Shown here: one piece after another, positions 25,632 to 37,409 of the stretch
Position numbering within the stretch: the first letter of the stretch is position 1
How the letters are laid out: the number at the start of each line of letters is the position of its first letter
NCBI GenBank assembly: GCA_050184075.1
Contig: JBFXAS010000003.1
Span: 1 to 64,000 of the forward strand
Reading direction: 5' to 3'
DNA: 64,000 nt
Source: SHZU01 sp050184075
GTDB taxonomy: Bacteria; Gemmatimonadota; Gemmatimonadetes; Gemmatimonadales; GWC2-71-9
The notes under the pieces: model-generated
The model's database searches: none
The model's input: only the letters and a program-made list of their open reading frames with translations
Told to the model about the DNA's origin: nothing
Made by a program: the position numbers and the translations under genes

Positions 25632-25676
25632 TTGCGCCAAGTCGTTTGATCACATAGTATGTAACGCAATGGTTAC
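25632..25676 (+). promoter_or_regulatory. Promoter and operator of the ArsR operon
   Basis: TTGCGC (25632-25637), a 17-base spacer and TAGTAT (25655-25660) place the start of RNA at about 25667, only a base or two before the ArsR ATG at 25669, so the message looks leaderless. The inverted repeat GTAAC-N6-GTTAC (25661-25676) covers the start site and start codon, well placed for autorepression. Confidence 0.6.
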
Positions 25677-26007
25677 GCAGAATGACACGATCTTCGACGC
25701 GGTTGCCGATCCGACCCGGCGCGAGATCATGGGCCTGCTCCGGCAGGGCGAGCTCCCGGCGGGCAAGGTGGCGGCCCGCTTCGAGGTCAGCCGGCCGGCG
25801 ATCTCGAGGCATCTCAGGGTGCTCAGGAAGGCGGGTCTGGTTCGGGAGCGGCGGGAGGCGCAGCAGCGGCTCTATTCGCTCGACCCCGCGCCGCTCGCCG
25901 AGCTCGATCGCTGGCTCGATCTCTATCGGGTGTACTGGTCGGCCCGGCTCGTCGATCTCAAACGGCACGTGGAGGCGGAATGGCGACAGCAACAGGAGAA
26001 GCCGTGA
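25669..26007 (+). CDS. ArsR-family metalloregulator-type transcription factor
   Basis: 112-residue winged-helix repressor. DPTRREIMGLL, then the recognition helix VSRPAISRHLRVLRKAGLV and wing RREAQQRLYSLDP. This subgroup (with LAELDRWLDLYRVYWSARLVDL) is often paired with SRPBCC/AHSA1 genes and does not carry the classic ELCVCDL metal site; no Cys is present. The signal is therefore not obviously a metal. The chosen ATG follows the promoter within about 8 bases of the -10. It overlaps the SRPBCC gene (GTGA), so the two are coupled. Confidence 0.9.
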   Translation: MVTQNDTIFDAVADPTRREIMGLLRQGELPAGKVAARFEVSRPAISRHLRVLRKAGLVRERREAQQRLYSLDPAPLAELDRWLDLYRVYWSARLVDLKRHVEAEWRQQQEKP

Positions 26008-26915
26008 CCACCCGGGGACGTTGGACCCACGAAGAGAGCTTTCCGATCGCGGCGTCGGCGGATCGAGTCTACCGCGCGCTGACGACGCCCGAGGAGCTCG
26101 AGCGCTGGTTCGCCGAGCGGGTCGAGGTCGATCTCGGGCCGGGCGGCGCGTTCCGGTTCTGGGGCCGGCACACCCTGGGCGCGCCGGCTCGGGACGGTGC
26201 CGATCAATCGCTCACCCGGGTCGAGCCGTCGAAGCTCGGGTTTCGGTGGACGCTGCTCGGCGTGCCGACGGAGGTCGAGCTGGAGGTGGCGTCCGTGGAG
26301 CCGACGGCCCAGCAGCCCGACGGGGCACGGCTGACGGTTCGGCACCGGATCGAGGGAGCCTTGCCGGGGCCGCGCCCGCGGGAGCTGATCGAGGACTGGT
26401 GGAAACTCTCGATCGGCAATCTCGGCGCCCACCTCGCGGGCGGCGATGGCGTGATCCGACCGGACTTCTCGGAGCGGAGCGCCGCGATCACGCTCTCGGT
26501 GTGGATCGATGCCCCGCGGGAGGCCGTCTTCAAGGCCCTGATCGAGCCGGAGCAGCTCAACCGGTGGATCGCTTCCCTTGCCGTGGTCGAGCCGAGGGTC
26601 GGTGGCGCCTACGGGTTCGGGTGGCGCTACCAGATCGACGGCCGTGACGTCTCAGGTGGTCCGACCCGGATCCTCGAGCTGGTGCCGGACGAGCGGCTGG
26701 TGGTCGACTGGCCCGATTGGCGTGGGGACTCAACGGTCACGGGGCAGACCATCACCTGGGCGCTCGAGACCGAAGGCCCGGGAACCAGGGTGACGCTGGT
26801 GCACGCGGGCTTCTCGCGGCCGGCGGACGTGAGCGACTATCCGTTCGGCTGGGGTCACTTCCTGGCGAGGCTCCGCGCGCTCTTCAACGACTCCAACGGC
26901 GACGGAGGATCATGA
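26004..26915 (+). CDS. Double SRPBCC (AHSA1-like) domain protein
   Basis: 303 residues made of two START-like/AHSA1 domains in tandem: the first about 10-150 (ESFPIAASADRVYRALTTPEELERWF), the second about 160-295 (LSVWIDAPREAVFKALIEPEQLNRWI). The repeat of the same opening pattern shows internal duplication. The fold binds hydrophobic ligands or acts as a co-chaperone; the ligand is unknown. The GTG at 26004 overlaps the ArsR stop by four bases, with AGGAG six bases upstream; a Met 24 bases earlier is possible. It is cotranscribed with the ArsR repressor and the downstream VOC gene. Confidence 0.87.
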   Translation: MTTRGRWTHEESFPIAASADRVYRALTTPEELERWFAERVEVDLGPGGAFRFWGRHTLGAPARDGADQSLTRVEPSKLGFRWTLLGVPTEVELEVASVEPTAQQPDGARLTVRHRIEGALPGPRPRELIEDWWKLSIGNLGAHLAGGDGVIRPDFSERSAAITLSVWIDAPREAVFKALIEPEQLNRWIASLAVVEPRVGGAYGFGWRYQIDGRDVSGGPTRILELVPDERLVVDWPDWRGDSTVTGQTITWALETEGPGTRVTLVHAGFSRPADVSDYPFGWGHFLARLRALFNDSNGDGGS

Positions 26916-27319
26916 TGGCACGGGTGACGGGCATCGGTGGCGTCTTCTTCAAGAGCCGGGGCGACCGGGCCGCGCTGGCGGCCTGGTACCAGGAGCACTT
27001 GGGGATGCAGCTGGAGGACTTCGGCGGCGTCGTGTTGAAGTGGCCGGACGATCGAGCCGAAGACGGGGGCCTCACCGTTTGGCACGTGGCGGAGCGGGAG
27101 ACCGGCTGGTTCGGTCCGAGCGACGCGCCCTTCATGATCAACTATCGGGTCGACGATCTCGACGCGCTGCTCGCCCAGCTTCGGGGCGCCGGCATCGAGA
27201 TCGTGCAGGGCCCCGAGTCGCACGAGAACGGCAAGTTCGCCTGGATCATGGATCCCGACGGGCACAAGGTCGAGCTCTGGGAACCGAAGCTCTGGGACGC
27301 GAAGAACAAGCGGGGGTAA
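26912..27319 (+). CDS. VOC family protein
   Basis: 135 residues, one glyoxalase-like vicinal-oxygen-chelate unit (GIGGVFFKSRGDRAALAAWY, closing MDPDGHKVELWEP). His and Glu near the end could be metal ligands. The ATG, four bases inside the SRPBCC stop, follows GGAGG; a second in-frame ATG lies next to it. Last gene of the ArsR-SRPBCC-VOC operon; its role is unassigned. Confidence 0.85.
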   Translation: MMARVTGIGGVFFKSRGDRAALAAWYQEHLGMQLEDFGGVVLKWPDDRAEDGGLTVWHVAERETGWFGPSDAPFMINYRVDDLDALLAQLRGAGIEIVQGPESHENGKFAWIMDPDGHKVELWEPKLWDAKNKRG

Positions 27320-27347
27320 GCCGCCGCTCCGGTGCGGGTCGCTCCGA

Positions 27348-31031
<3,684 letters not shown>

Positions 31032-31060
31032 AGCCATCCTCCCAAACACGAAACCCGGGG

Positions 31061-31131
31061 GCTAAAACGGCCACCGGGCATGCGTTTTAGCGTTTCTTTT
31101 ACGTGGCCGCAAGCAGCGCAAATCGCCACGA
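31061..31131 (-). promoter_or_regulatory. metH leader: SAM-II-like (SAM-alpha) riboswitch before metH
   Basis: Minus-strand RNA. P1 CGUGGC/GCCACG (31130-31125 with 31107-31102), loop GAUUUGCGCUGCUUGCG, then UAAAAGAAAC and GCUAAAA (31091-31085). The other copy has U-G where this one has C-G at the end of P1, a compatible change. GCUAAAACG (31091-31083) also pairs perfectly with CGUUUUAGC (31069-31061), a 9-bp hairpin that competes with the pseudoknot strand. No U-tract follows; the metH GGGAGG is about 20 bases beyond the hairpin. Confidence 0.82.
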
Positions 31132-31149
31132 TCTCCGTTGTCTGATAAC

Positions 31150-31179
31150 AAGATAGGCCAAGCCACCCGGTTCTGTCAC
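31150..31179 (-). promoter_or_regulatory. Candidate promoter for the metH riboswitch RNA
   Basis: Minus-strand GTGACA (31179-31174), 18-base spacer, TATCTT (31155-31150). Transcription would start near 31143, about 12 bases before the aptamer stem. Confidence 0.45.
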
Positions 31180-31254
31180 GGGGCCGCCCACCCGTCGCGC
31201 CGTAGAGCAGCAACTCCGATGCCGGCGAGCGGTCGGCGCCTCACACAGGACTTT

Positions 31255-31304
31255 CTCTTGACGATCGAGAGAAGCAGCTTCACCTTACTCTCGACCATCA
31301 AGAG
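31255..31304 (+). promoter_or_regulatory. Inverted-repeat operator/promoter of PadR-permease operon 1
   Basis: Two 17-base arms (31255-31271 and 31288-31304) pair at 15 of 17 positions across a 16-base spacer. The left arm contains TTGACG, a -35-like box; the right arm runs into the PadR Shine-Dalgarno AGAGGAG. Position and symmetry fit an autoregulatory PadR site; an RNA hairpin hiding the ribosome-binding site is the alternative. Confidence 0.6.
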
Positions 31305-31313
31305 GAGAAGACG

Positions 31314-31667
31314 GTGGCCACGGAACGCACGGACCTGCCTCAGGGCACCATGGAGTTGCTGGTGCTCCAGATCCTGTCCCATGCCCCGATGCACGGCTGG
31401 GGCATCACCCAGCGGATCGAGCAGCTCTCCGCCCAGGCGCTCCAGGTCAACCAGGGCACCCTCTATCCCGCGCTCGAGCGGATAAAGCGCAAAGGCTGGA
31501 TCCGCTCCGAGTGGCGGATCACCGAGAACAACCGGCGCGCCCGGTACTACGAGCTGACCCCGGCCGGGCGCCGCCAGCTGGTGGTCGAGCGGGCGGCCTG
31601 GGAGCGCTCCAGCGGCGCGGTGAACGGAATTCTCCGCTGGGCGCCCGAGGCGGGAGGCGCTCGATGA
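31314..31667 (+). CDS. PadR family transcriptional regulator
   Basis: 117-residue winged-helix repressor. PadR core: PQGTMELLVLQILSHAPMHG, wing-helix QGTLYPALERIKRKGWIRSE, NNRRARYYELTPAGRRQL, then a dimerisation helix. The GTG start has AGAGGAG seven bases upstream. Its ATGA overlap with the permease shows co-expression; the inverted repeat just upstream is the likely operator. PadR/permease pairs are typical in Acidobacteriota and Gemmatimonadota. Confidence 0.93.
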   Translation: MATERTDLPQGTMELLVLQILSHAPMHGWGITQRIEQLSAQALQVNQGTLYPALERIKRKGWIRSEWRITENNRRARYYELTPAGRRQLVVERAAWERSSGAVNGILRWAPEAGGAR

Positions 31668-34366
31668 GCTTCTTCTCCGACCTCCGCGCCCGGCTGGGCT
31701 CGCTCTTCGGACGGGCCCGGGCCGACCGCGAGCTCAACGAAGAGCTCCGCTTCCACGTCGCCATGCAGGCCGAGGCGCTCGAGCGCGAGGGCGTCCCGCC
31801 GGAAGAGGCGCGGCGTAGAGCGCTGATCGCGCTCGGCCGAATCGCCCAGACCGAGGAGGAGACCCGGGACGCGCGCGGGCTCCGCTGGCTCGAGGACCTG
31901 ATCCGCGACCTGCGGCACGCAAGGCGGCAGCTGTTCCGCACCCCGGGCTTCACCCTGACCGGGATTCTCACGCTGGGCCTCGGCATCGGCGCCACGACCG
32001 CGATCTTCAGCGTGGTCGATCAGGTCCTCCTCCGCCGGGTTCCGTTCGATGATCCGAGCCGGCTGGTGATGGTCTGGGAGACCGATCGCCGGAGCGGGAC
32101 CTCGCACGAGCCCTCGGCCTGGCCCGACTTCGTCGACTTCCGGGCGCGGGCGACGACGCTGAGCGGCATGGCCACCTTCCGTGGCGCGGTCGGCAACCTG
32201 ACGCCGCTCGAAGGTCCGCCCGTGCGAGTGGCCGCCATGCTGGTGAGTCACGAGTACTTCCCGCTCCTCGGGGTGAAGCCGCTCCTCGGCCGGTTGTTCG
32301 ACGCGGAGGAGGATCAGCCGGGCGGAGCGCAGGTCGTGCTGTTGGGCGAGACCCTTTGGCGGACGCGCTACGCGGCGGATCATGCGGTGATCGGCCGAAA
32401 CGTCCGGATCAACGAGAGCAACTTCCAGGTGATCGGGGTGATGCCGGCGAGCGCCGACTTCGGGCTCGACCAGATCCACGAGCGAGCGGACTATCACACC
32501 CAGTACCTCGCGCCCGGGCGGGTGGAGGTCTGGCTCCCGGGGTCGGGTAGCGAGCGGGTGGACTCGCGGCAGACCCACCCCTTCCTCCAGATCGGTCGGC
32601 TTGCGCCAGGCGCCGACCTCGACGCCGCGACCGAGGAGCTCGGTCGGATCGCCGGGGACCTCGAGGCGGAGTATCCCAGCTCGAACACGGGTCGGGGCGC
32701 CAACGTCGAGTCGCTCGACGCGGTCGTGTTCGGTCCGGTGCGACCGGTGCTGCTGCTTCTGGTGGTGGCGGTGGCGCTGGTGCTGGTGGTCGCCTGCGTC
32801 AACGTGGCCAATCTGCTGCTCGCGCGGGGCGCGACCCGCGCGACGGAGATCGCCGTGCGGAGCGCGCTCGGGGCCGGCAGCCACCGCCTCGGCCGGCAGT
32901 TCCTCGTCGAGGCCCTGCTGCTCGCCGGGCTGGGTGGGTTGGTCGGCGTGGGACTCGCCTGGGGCGGACTGCGCGCGCTCGGGGGCCTGTTGCCTGCGGA
33001 CCTGCCGCGGGCGGATCAGATCGGACTCGATCTCTCGGTGCTCGGGGTGAGTCTGGTGGTCACCCTCGCGGTCGGGCTCGTCTTCGGCTGGGTGCCGACG
33101 CTACAGGCCCGGCGGGTCGATCCGATGAACGCGATTCGCGGCGAAGGGGGCAGCAAGGGCGGCGGCCGGTCGCGGACCCGCTTGCGGGAGATGCTGGTCG
33201 TGGCCGAGCTGGCACTCTCGGTGGCGCTGGTGCTCTCGGCGGGCCTTCTGGTGCGGAGCCTCTGGACGGTGCTCCGGGTCGACCCCGGCTTCGAGGTCGA
33301 GCGGGTGGTGAAGGCCGAGTATCAGCTGCCCCAGAGCCGCTATCCGCGGGACTTCTCGCGCTGGCCCGCGATCGACGAGATCCAGAGCTTCAACCGCCAG
33401 CTACTCGACGAGGCCGCTCGGATTCCCGGCGCCGAGTCGGTGGCGCTGGCGGGTGCGCATCCTCTCGATCGGGGCTTCACCAACTCGTTCGTGGTGGTCG
33501 GCCGCGAGGCGGAGTCGGAGAACTGGCCCGAGCTCGCGCTCCGGGTCGTGAGTCCGGCCTATTTCGAAACCATGGGCCTCACCCTGACGGCGGGCCGGCT
33601 GATCGACGGCCGGGACCGGGTGGACGGTCCGCCCGTGGCGATGATCAACGAGGCGGCGCGGCGCCGGTTCTTCGAGGACCGCGATCCGGTCGGCCAGCAG
33701 ATCCGGTTCTGGGGCACCAACCGCGAGGTGGTGGGCGTGGTGAGCGACGAGCGCTTCTATGGCGTGACCGAGGAGGCGCCGCCCGCCACCTACGTGCCGC
33801 TGGTGCAGGCGCCGATGCAGGGCGGCGCCCTGCTGGTGCGGATGGGCGCCGACCCCCGGCCCGCCGGCCCGCTGCTGCGCGAGGCGATCCGGGCGATCGA
33901 TCCGGAGCTCGCGGTATACGGGGTCGAGCCGCTCGCGGAGACGCTGCGCGCGTCGGTGGCGGAGCGTCGCTTCACGGCGCTCCTGATCGGTCTCTTTGCG
34001 GCGATCACGGTGCTCCTGGCCCTGGTCGGCATCCACGGCGTAATCAGCTACGCCACCGCGCAGCGATCGCAGGAGATCGGGCTCCGGGTGGCGCTGGGCG
34101 CGACCGGCGGCCAGGTGACCGGGATGGTGATGCGAAGCGGGCTCGTGCTGGCGGTGGTCGGCACCGGACTCGGCCTGATCGGAGCGATGATCGGGAGCGC
34201 GCTGCTCCGGGGCTTGCTCTTCGGGGTGGGCCGGTTCGACCCGCTCACGTACCTGGTGGTGCCGGTCATCGTGCTGGCCGCCACCGCCCTGGCCACGCTG
34301 CTGCCCGCGCTCCGCGCGTCGCGCGCGGAGCCGGTCGAGGTGCTGCGCGGAGCGGCGGGGCCGTAG
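31664..34366 (+). CDS. ABC transporter permease of the MacB/ADOP orphan type
   Basis: 900 residues. N-terminal soluble segment with the ADOP-type ELNEELRFHVAMQAEALEREG (about 25-45), then a MacB-like duplicated core: helix near 90, periplasmic domain (to about 345), three-helix FtsX block (GARRATEIAVRSALGA-like segment at about 388), a helix near 510-530 opening a second periplasmic domain, and a second FtsX block (QEIGLRVALGA near 805). No ATPase Walker motifs, and no ATPase gene adjoins, hence 'orphan'. Transported substrate unknown. ATGA coupling with PadR; it ends three bases before the convergent DUF5916 gene. Confidence 0.9.
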   Translation: MSFFSDLRARLGSLFGRARADRELNEELRFHVAMQAEALEREGVPPEEARRRALIALGRIAQTEEETRDARGLRWLEDLIRDLRHARRQLFRTPGFTLTGILTLGLGIGATTAIFSVVDQVLLRRVPFDDPSRLVMVWETDRRSGTSHEPSAWPDFVDFRARATTLSGMATFRGAVGNLTPLEGPPVRVAAMLVSHEYFPLLGVKPLLGRLFDAEEDQPGGAQVVLLGETLWRTRYAADHAVIGRNVRINESNFQVIGVMPASADFGLDQIHERADYHTQYLAPGRVEVWLPGSGSERVDSRQTHPFLQIGRLAPGADLDAATEELGRIAGDLEAEYPSSNTGRGANVESLDAVVFGPVRPVLLLLVVAVALVLVVACVNVANLLLARGATRATEIAVRSALGAGSHRLGRQFLVEALLLAGLGGLVGVGLAWGGLRALGGLLPADLPRADQIGLDLSVLGVSLVVTLAVGLVFGWVPTLQARRVDPMNAIRGEGGSKGGGRSRTRLREMLVVAELALSVALVLSAGLLVRSLWTVLRVDPGFEVERVVKAEYQLPQSRYPRDFSRWPAIDEIQSFNRQLLDEAARIPGAESVALAGAHPLDRGFTNSFVVVGREAESENWPELALRVVSPAYFETMGLTLTAGRLIDGRDRVDGPPVAMINEAARRRFFEDRDPVGQQIRFWGTNREVVGVVSDERFYGVTEEAPPATYVPLVQAPMQGGALLVRMGADPRPAGPLLREAIRAIDPELAVYGVEPLAETLRASVAERRFTALLIGLFAAITVLLALVGIHGVISYATAQRSQEIGLRVALGATGGQVTGMVMRSGLVLAVVGTGLGLIGAMIGSALLRGLLFGVGRFDPLTYLVVPVIVLAATALATLLPALRASRAEPVEVLRGAAGP

Positions 34367-34369
34367 CGG

Positions 34370-37039
34370 TCAGAGACTCAGCCAGTAGTTGAGCTTGACC
34401 AACAGCACGTTGCTCGACGGCGAGCGGAAGATGTCTCCCACCCGCTCGCCGAATCGGAAGCGTCCGTCGGCGAGGTAGTCGCTCCGGCCGTGCTGCCAGA
34501 CCAGGAAGAGCGTGGAGCCGAGCAGGTACTCCCAGCGGAGCACCACGTTGGAGCGGAGCGAGAGCACGGTGAAGTCGGGGTTCTCCAGCGTCAGGTCCGT
34601 GGCGCCGTCTTGGTCCACGTCGATCGTCACCTCGCCGTTCGCCCCGCGGGTGGCGGCGCCGCCGAAGGGGTCGAAGCGATCCGCGAAGCGGTCGGCGCGC
34701 GGCGCGGTGACCCGCTTGAACCCCTGGTAGCTCCCGCTCGAGACGAAGGGCTGGGCGTAGACCTGGAGCGAGAGCGACGGGCTGAAGGTGACGTTGGAGC
34801 GGAGCGTCAGCGACGCGGTGCGCTGGGTCAGCTCGCCGAACAGATAGACCGGCTCCCCTTCGACGGTGGGCGTGTCGAGGTACTGCCAGGCATCCTTGTT
34901 GTAGTTGAAGTTGGGACCGAGGCGCAGCTCGACGTTCGACGACGGTCGCCACGCGAGACCGAAGCCGATGCCGGCGTTCGTTCCCGCGCCCTCGTCTCTG
35001 ACGTTGAAGTTGCCGAAGACGTCGGCCGAGACCGCGCGCCGGTCATCGGTGGAGAGCCCGAACCAGCCGTTCACGTTACCCGGCGTGCGAATGGCCGGCC
35101 CGCCGCGGAGCGCGGTCGTGCTCAGCCCCTCGAGGTTCCGGTTCAGGCCGAACCACCCGCCCCAGTAGTTGAGCGTCGTGAAGTTGACGTTGAAGTTGGC
35201 GCCGAAGGAGCGTCGCTCGCCGCCGAAGGTCCAACCCGCCCACTGATTCAGGTTGAGATTGAAGCGCCGGAACACCGAGCCCGGCGTGAGCCAGCGACGA
35301 TTGATCCAGACGCCCTGACTCAAGCGATCCGACTCGCGCTGAAAACCGAGGTCGTTGACCTCGAATCCGGGCGAGCGCGCCTCGCCGCCCACGTTGAAGC
35401 GCCAGTTGCCCGCGGTGCGGCCGCCGTTGAGCGCGACCGTGTATCCCGACAGCGAGGTCCGGGTGGGGTCGAAGTCGAGGTGCTCGGCGTCGGGCCGTTG
35501 GTAATAGTGGGTCGAGGCTTGCTGGGTCCGGGCGATCGCCTCGGGCGAGCCGTCCACCCGGCTCCCGACCACCCGACCGCTCACCTGGTAGGTATTGTCG
35601 GCGAAGCGGTGCGACCAGTTGATCCCGCCGGTGTACGCGCTCGAGTGGAGCCAATCGAGCTCGGGCGCGAGCGAGCGCTGCACCGTGGTGCCGAAGACCC
35701 CGATCACGGTCTGGCCACCGCGAAGCTCCCGAGCGAGCCGGAAGACCCCGTAGCCGGTGCCCGGCTCGACCGGATCGCGGTGCGGCAGCCCGGCGTCGTC
35801 GACCACCCGAGCCCGCTCCGCCTGGGTGACCGCGCCCAGCGCGCCGATGGTCCAGCCGCTCCTGGTCTTTCCCGAGAGCTTTGCCGCGCCCAGGATCGTG
35901 GTCTGGGCGATCGACTCGGCGTAGCCGCCGCGGGGATCGGCTTCGCCCTGCGGCGCCCGGCCGATGCGCCGGGTGTAGAACAGCTCCTCGTTGGCCCCGT
36001 CACCGTCACCATCGGCGAGCCGGAAGCGAAAGATGTCGAGTCCCTCGGTGAAGAAGGGGCGCCGCTCCGCAAAGAAGCTCTCGAAGGCCGAGAGGTTGAC
36101 CACGGCCGGATCGGCTTCGACCTGGCCGAAGTCCGGGTTGATCGTGGCCGTGAGCGTGAGTCCGGAGGTGACGCCGACCTTGAGGTCGCCGCCCGCGGTC
36201 GCCGTGCGCTCGATGCCGGTGTGGAACGGATCGCCGGCCACGGCCGGGCGGGCGAAGTTGCTCGCGGCGACGTACGGTTGCACCTCGATCCGTCGAGGCG
36301 GCTCGATCCCCGCGAGGCCGGTGAGATCGCCGAAGAGCGACACGGCGCCCGAGGCGTCCCTCGGCATGAGCCGCCACTGCTGGGTCTCGTTGAGTCTGGT
36401 GATCCGCCGGGAGAGATTGAAGCCGAAGGTGTTGCTGGGCGAGCGAGAAAAGCGCAGCTGGCCGAAGGGAATCCTGAACTCCGCCGTCCAGCCCGCGGAA
36501 TCGATCGCCACCTGGGCGTCCCAGACGGCGTCCCAGCGGCCGTCCTCGCTATTGTCGTTGAAGAGATAGGCGTCGCGCTTGACCCCGGCCGCGTTGACCG
36601 TGAACGAAAAGCCGGTGCGGCGGTCGTAGTAGGAGTCGATCATCACCGTGATCTCGTCGGACGGCGACCAATCGTCCCGCCGGGAGAGCAGCGCGGCGAT
36701 CTGCTCGGGGCGTGTGTCCGCTGCCCGAACGCCGACGTAGAGCGCGGCGTCCGAATAGACCACCTGGAACTCGGTCGTCTCGGTACCCGCCTGTCCTTCG
36801 TGCGGATCCCGCTGGGTGAAGCTGCCGAATCGGGGGGCCGTCTGCCAGACCGGGTCGTCGAGCCTGCCGTCCACCTTGGGGGCCGCCGGCAGGGCGCGGA
36901 CGGCCGTCGCCACCGCGGCTCCCGGGGTCTTACGATGCTCGTCGGCTCCCTGGGCCGCGAGGGGGCTCGCCAGCATCAGGGCGAACAGCCCGAACCCGCT
37001 CCACGCGCCTCGCTCGATCACGGCCCCTCCGACTGCCAT
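34370..37039 (-). CDS. DUF5916 outer-membrane protein with CBM9-like N-terminal domain
   Basis: 889 residues with signal peptide (ending PLAAQG). The N-terminal domain (about 50-220) resembles carbohydrate-binding family 9: VDGRLDDPVWQTAP at the start and RRDDWSPSDEITVMIDSYYD in the middle. The remaining 650 residues are repeated Gly/aromatic beta strands ending in SNVLLVKLNYWLSL, as expected for a TonB-dependent-receptor-like barrel. Substrate unknown. A GTG at 37021 with GGAGGGG four bases upstream is an alternative start that keeps the signal peptide; the ATG at 37039 has no ribosome-binding site. Confidence 0.9.
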   Translation of the reverse strand: MAVGGAVIERGAWSGFGLFALMLASPLAAQGADEHRKTPGAAVATAVRALPAAPKVDGRLDDPVWQTAPRFGSFTQRDPHEGQAGTETTEFQVVYSDAALYVGVRAADTRPEQIAALLSRRDDWSPSDEITVMIDSYYDRRTGFSFTVNAAGVKRDAYLFNDNSEDGRWDAVWDAQVAIDSAGWTAEFRIPFGQLRFSRSPSNTFGFNLSRRITRLNETQQWRLMPRDASGAVSLFGDLTGLAGIEPPRRIEVQPYVAASNFARPAVAGDPFHTGIERTATAGGDLKVGVTSGLTLTATINPDFGQVEADPAVVNLSAFESFFAERRPFFTEGLDIFRFRLADGDGDGANEELFYTRRIGRAPQGEADPRGGYAESIAQTTILGAAKLSGKTRSGWTIGALGAVTQAERARVVDDAGLPHRDPVEPGTGYGVFRLARELRGGQTVIGVFGTTVQRSLAPELDWLHSSAYTGGINWSHRFADNTYQVSGRVVGSRVDGSPEAIARTQQASTHYYQRPDAEHLDFDPTRTSLSGYTVALNGGRTAGNWRFNVGGEARSPGFEVNDLGFQRESDRLSQGVWINRRWLTPGSVFRRFNLNLNQWAGWTFGGERRSFGANFNVNFTTLNYWGGWFGLNRNLEGLSTTALRGGPAIRTPGNVNGWFGLSTDDRRAVSADVFGNFNVRDEGAGTNAGIGFGLAWRPSSNVELRLGPNFNYNKDAWQYLDTPTVEGEPVYLFGELTQRTASLTLRSNVTFSPSLSLQVYAQPFVSSGSYQGFKRVTAPRADRFADRFDPFGGAATRGANGEVTIDVDQDGATDLTLENPDFTVLSLRSNVVLRWEYLLGSTLFLVWQHGRSDYLADGRFRFGERVGDIFRSPSSNVLLVKLNYWLSL

Positions 37040-37409
37040 TTCGACGTTTGCGGAGGGTTAGACCCCGTCCCGGTCTGGAACGTTGCAAACGCGAGCGGGT
37101 AGCCTGCTTCCCGGGGATCAGTCGGGGGTCTCCACCCGTGACCTTTTCGGCCAGCTCGCGCCTGCCGGGACGGTTGGGCTTGCCATGTCCCGCGGCTGAT
37201 CGGCTCGATGCCCGCGACTCGCGGCGCAGCGGACGGACGAGTGCCCCGAGCGGAGGGCCCCGACGATGGACCCGGGTCATCGGCTCGGAGGGTCGGGCCG
37301 CTTCGGAGGAGCTCGGATTGCGGGCGGAGCGTGACTGTTGACAGGGCAGACGGTTGGCAGGAAGATGGGAGCGGATCGACGCCAAATCCCAAGGGAGAGC
37401 GAGACCACC
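37040..37409. other. Divergent intergenic region, 370 bp
   Basis: Separates the DUF5916 and HD-protein starts. CGTTTGC (37045-37051) and GCAAACG (37085-37091) form a 7-bp inverted repeat, possibly an operator. No tRNA-like fold, small ORF with a ribosome-binding site, or convincing promoter hexamer pair was found. Confidence 0.45.

Noticed and set aside
22984..25992. 1002-codon minus-strand ORF opposite the metalloprotease
   Set aside because: Product of GC-biased codon positions; the metalloprotease with HEIGH motif is the real gene.
37045..37091. CGTTTGC...GCAAACG inverted repeat as a terminator
   Set aside because: Only 7 bp with a 33-base spacer; noted as a possible operator only.
34490..37102. 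870-codon plus-strand ORF opposite the DUF5916 gene
   Set aside because: Charged low-complexity shadow without domains.
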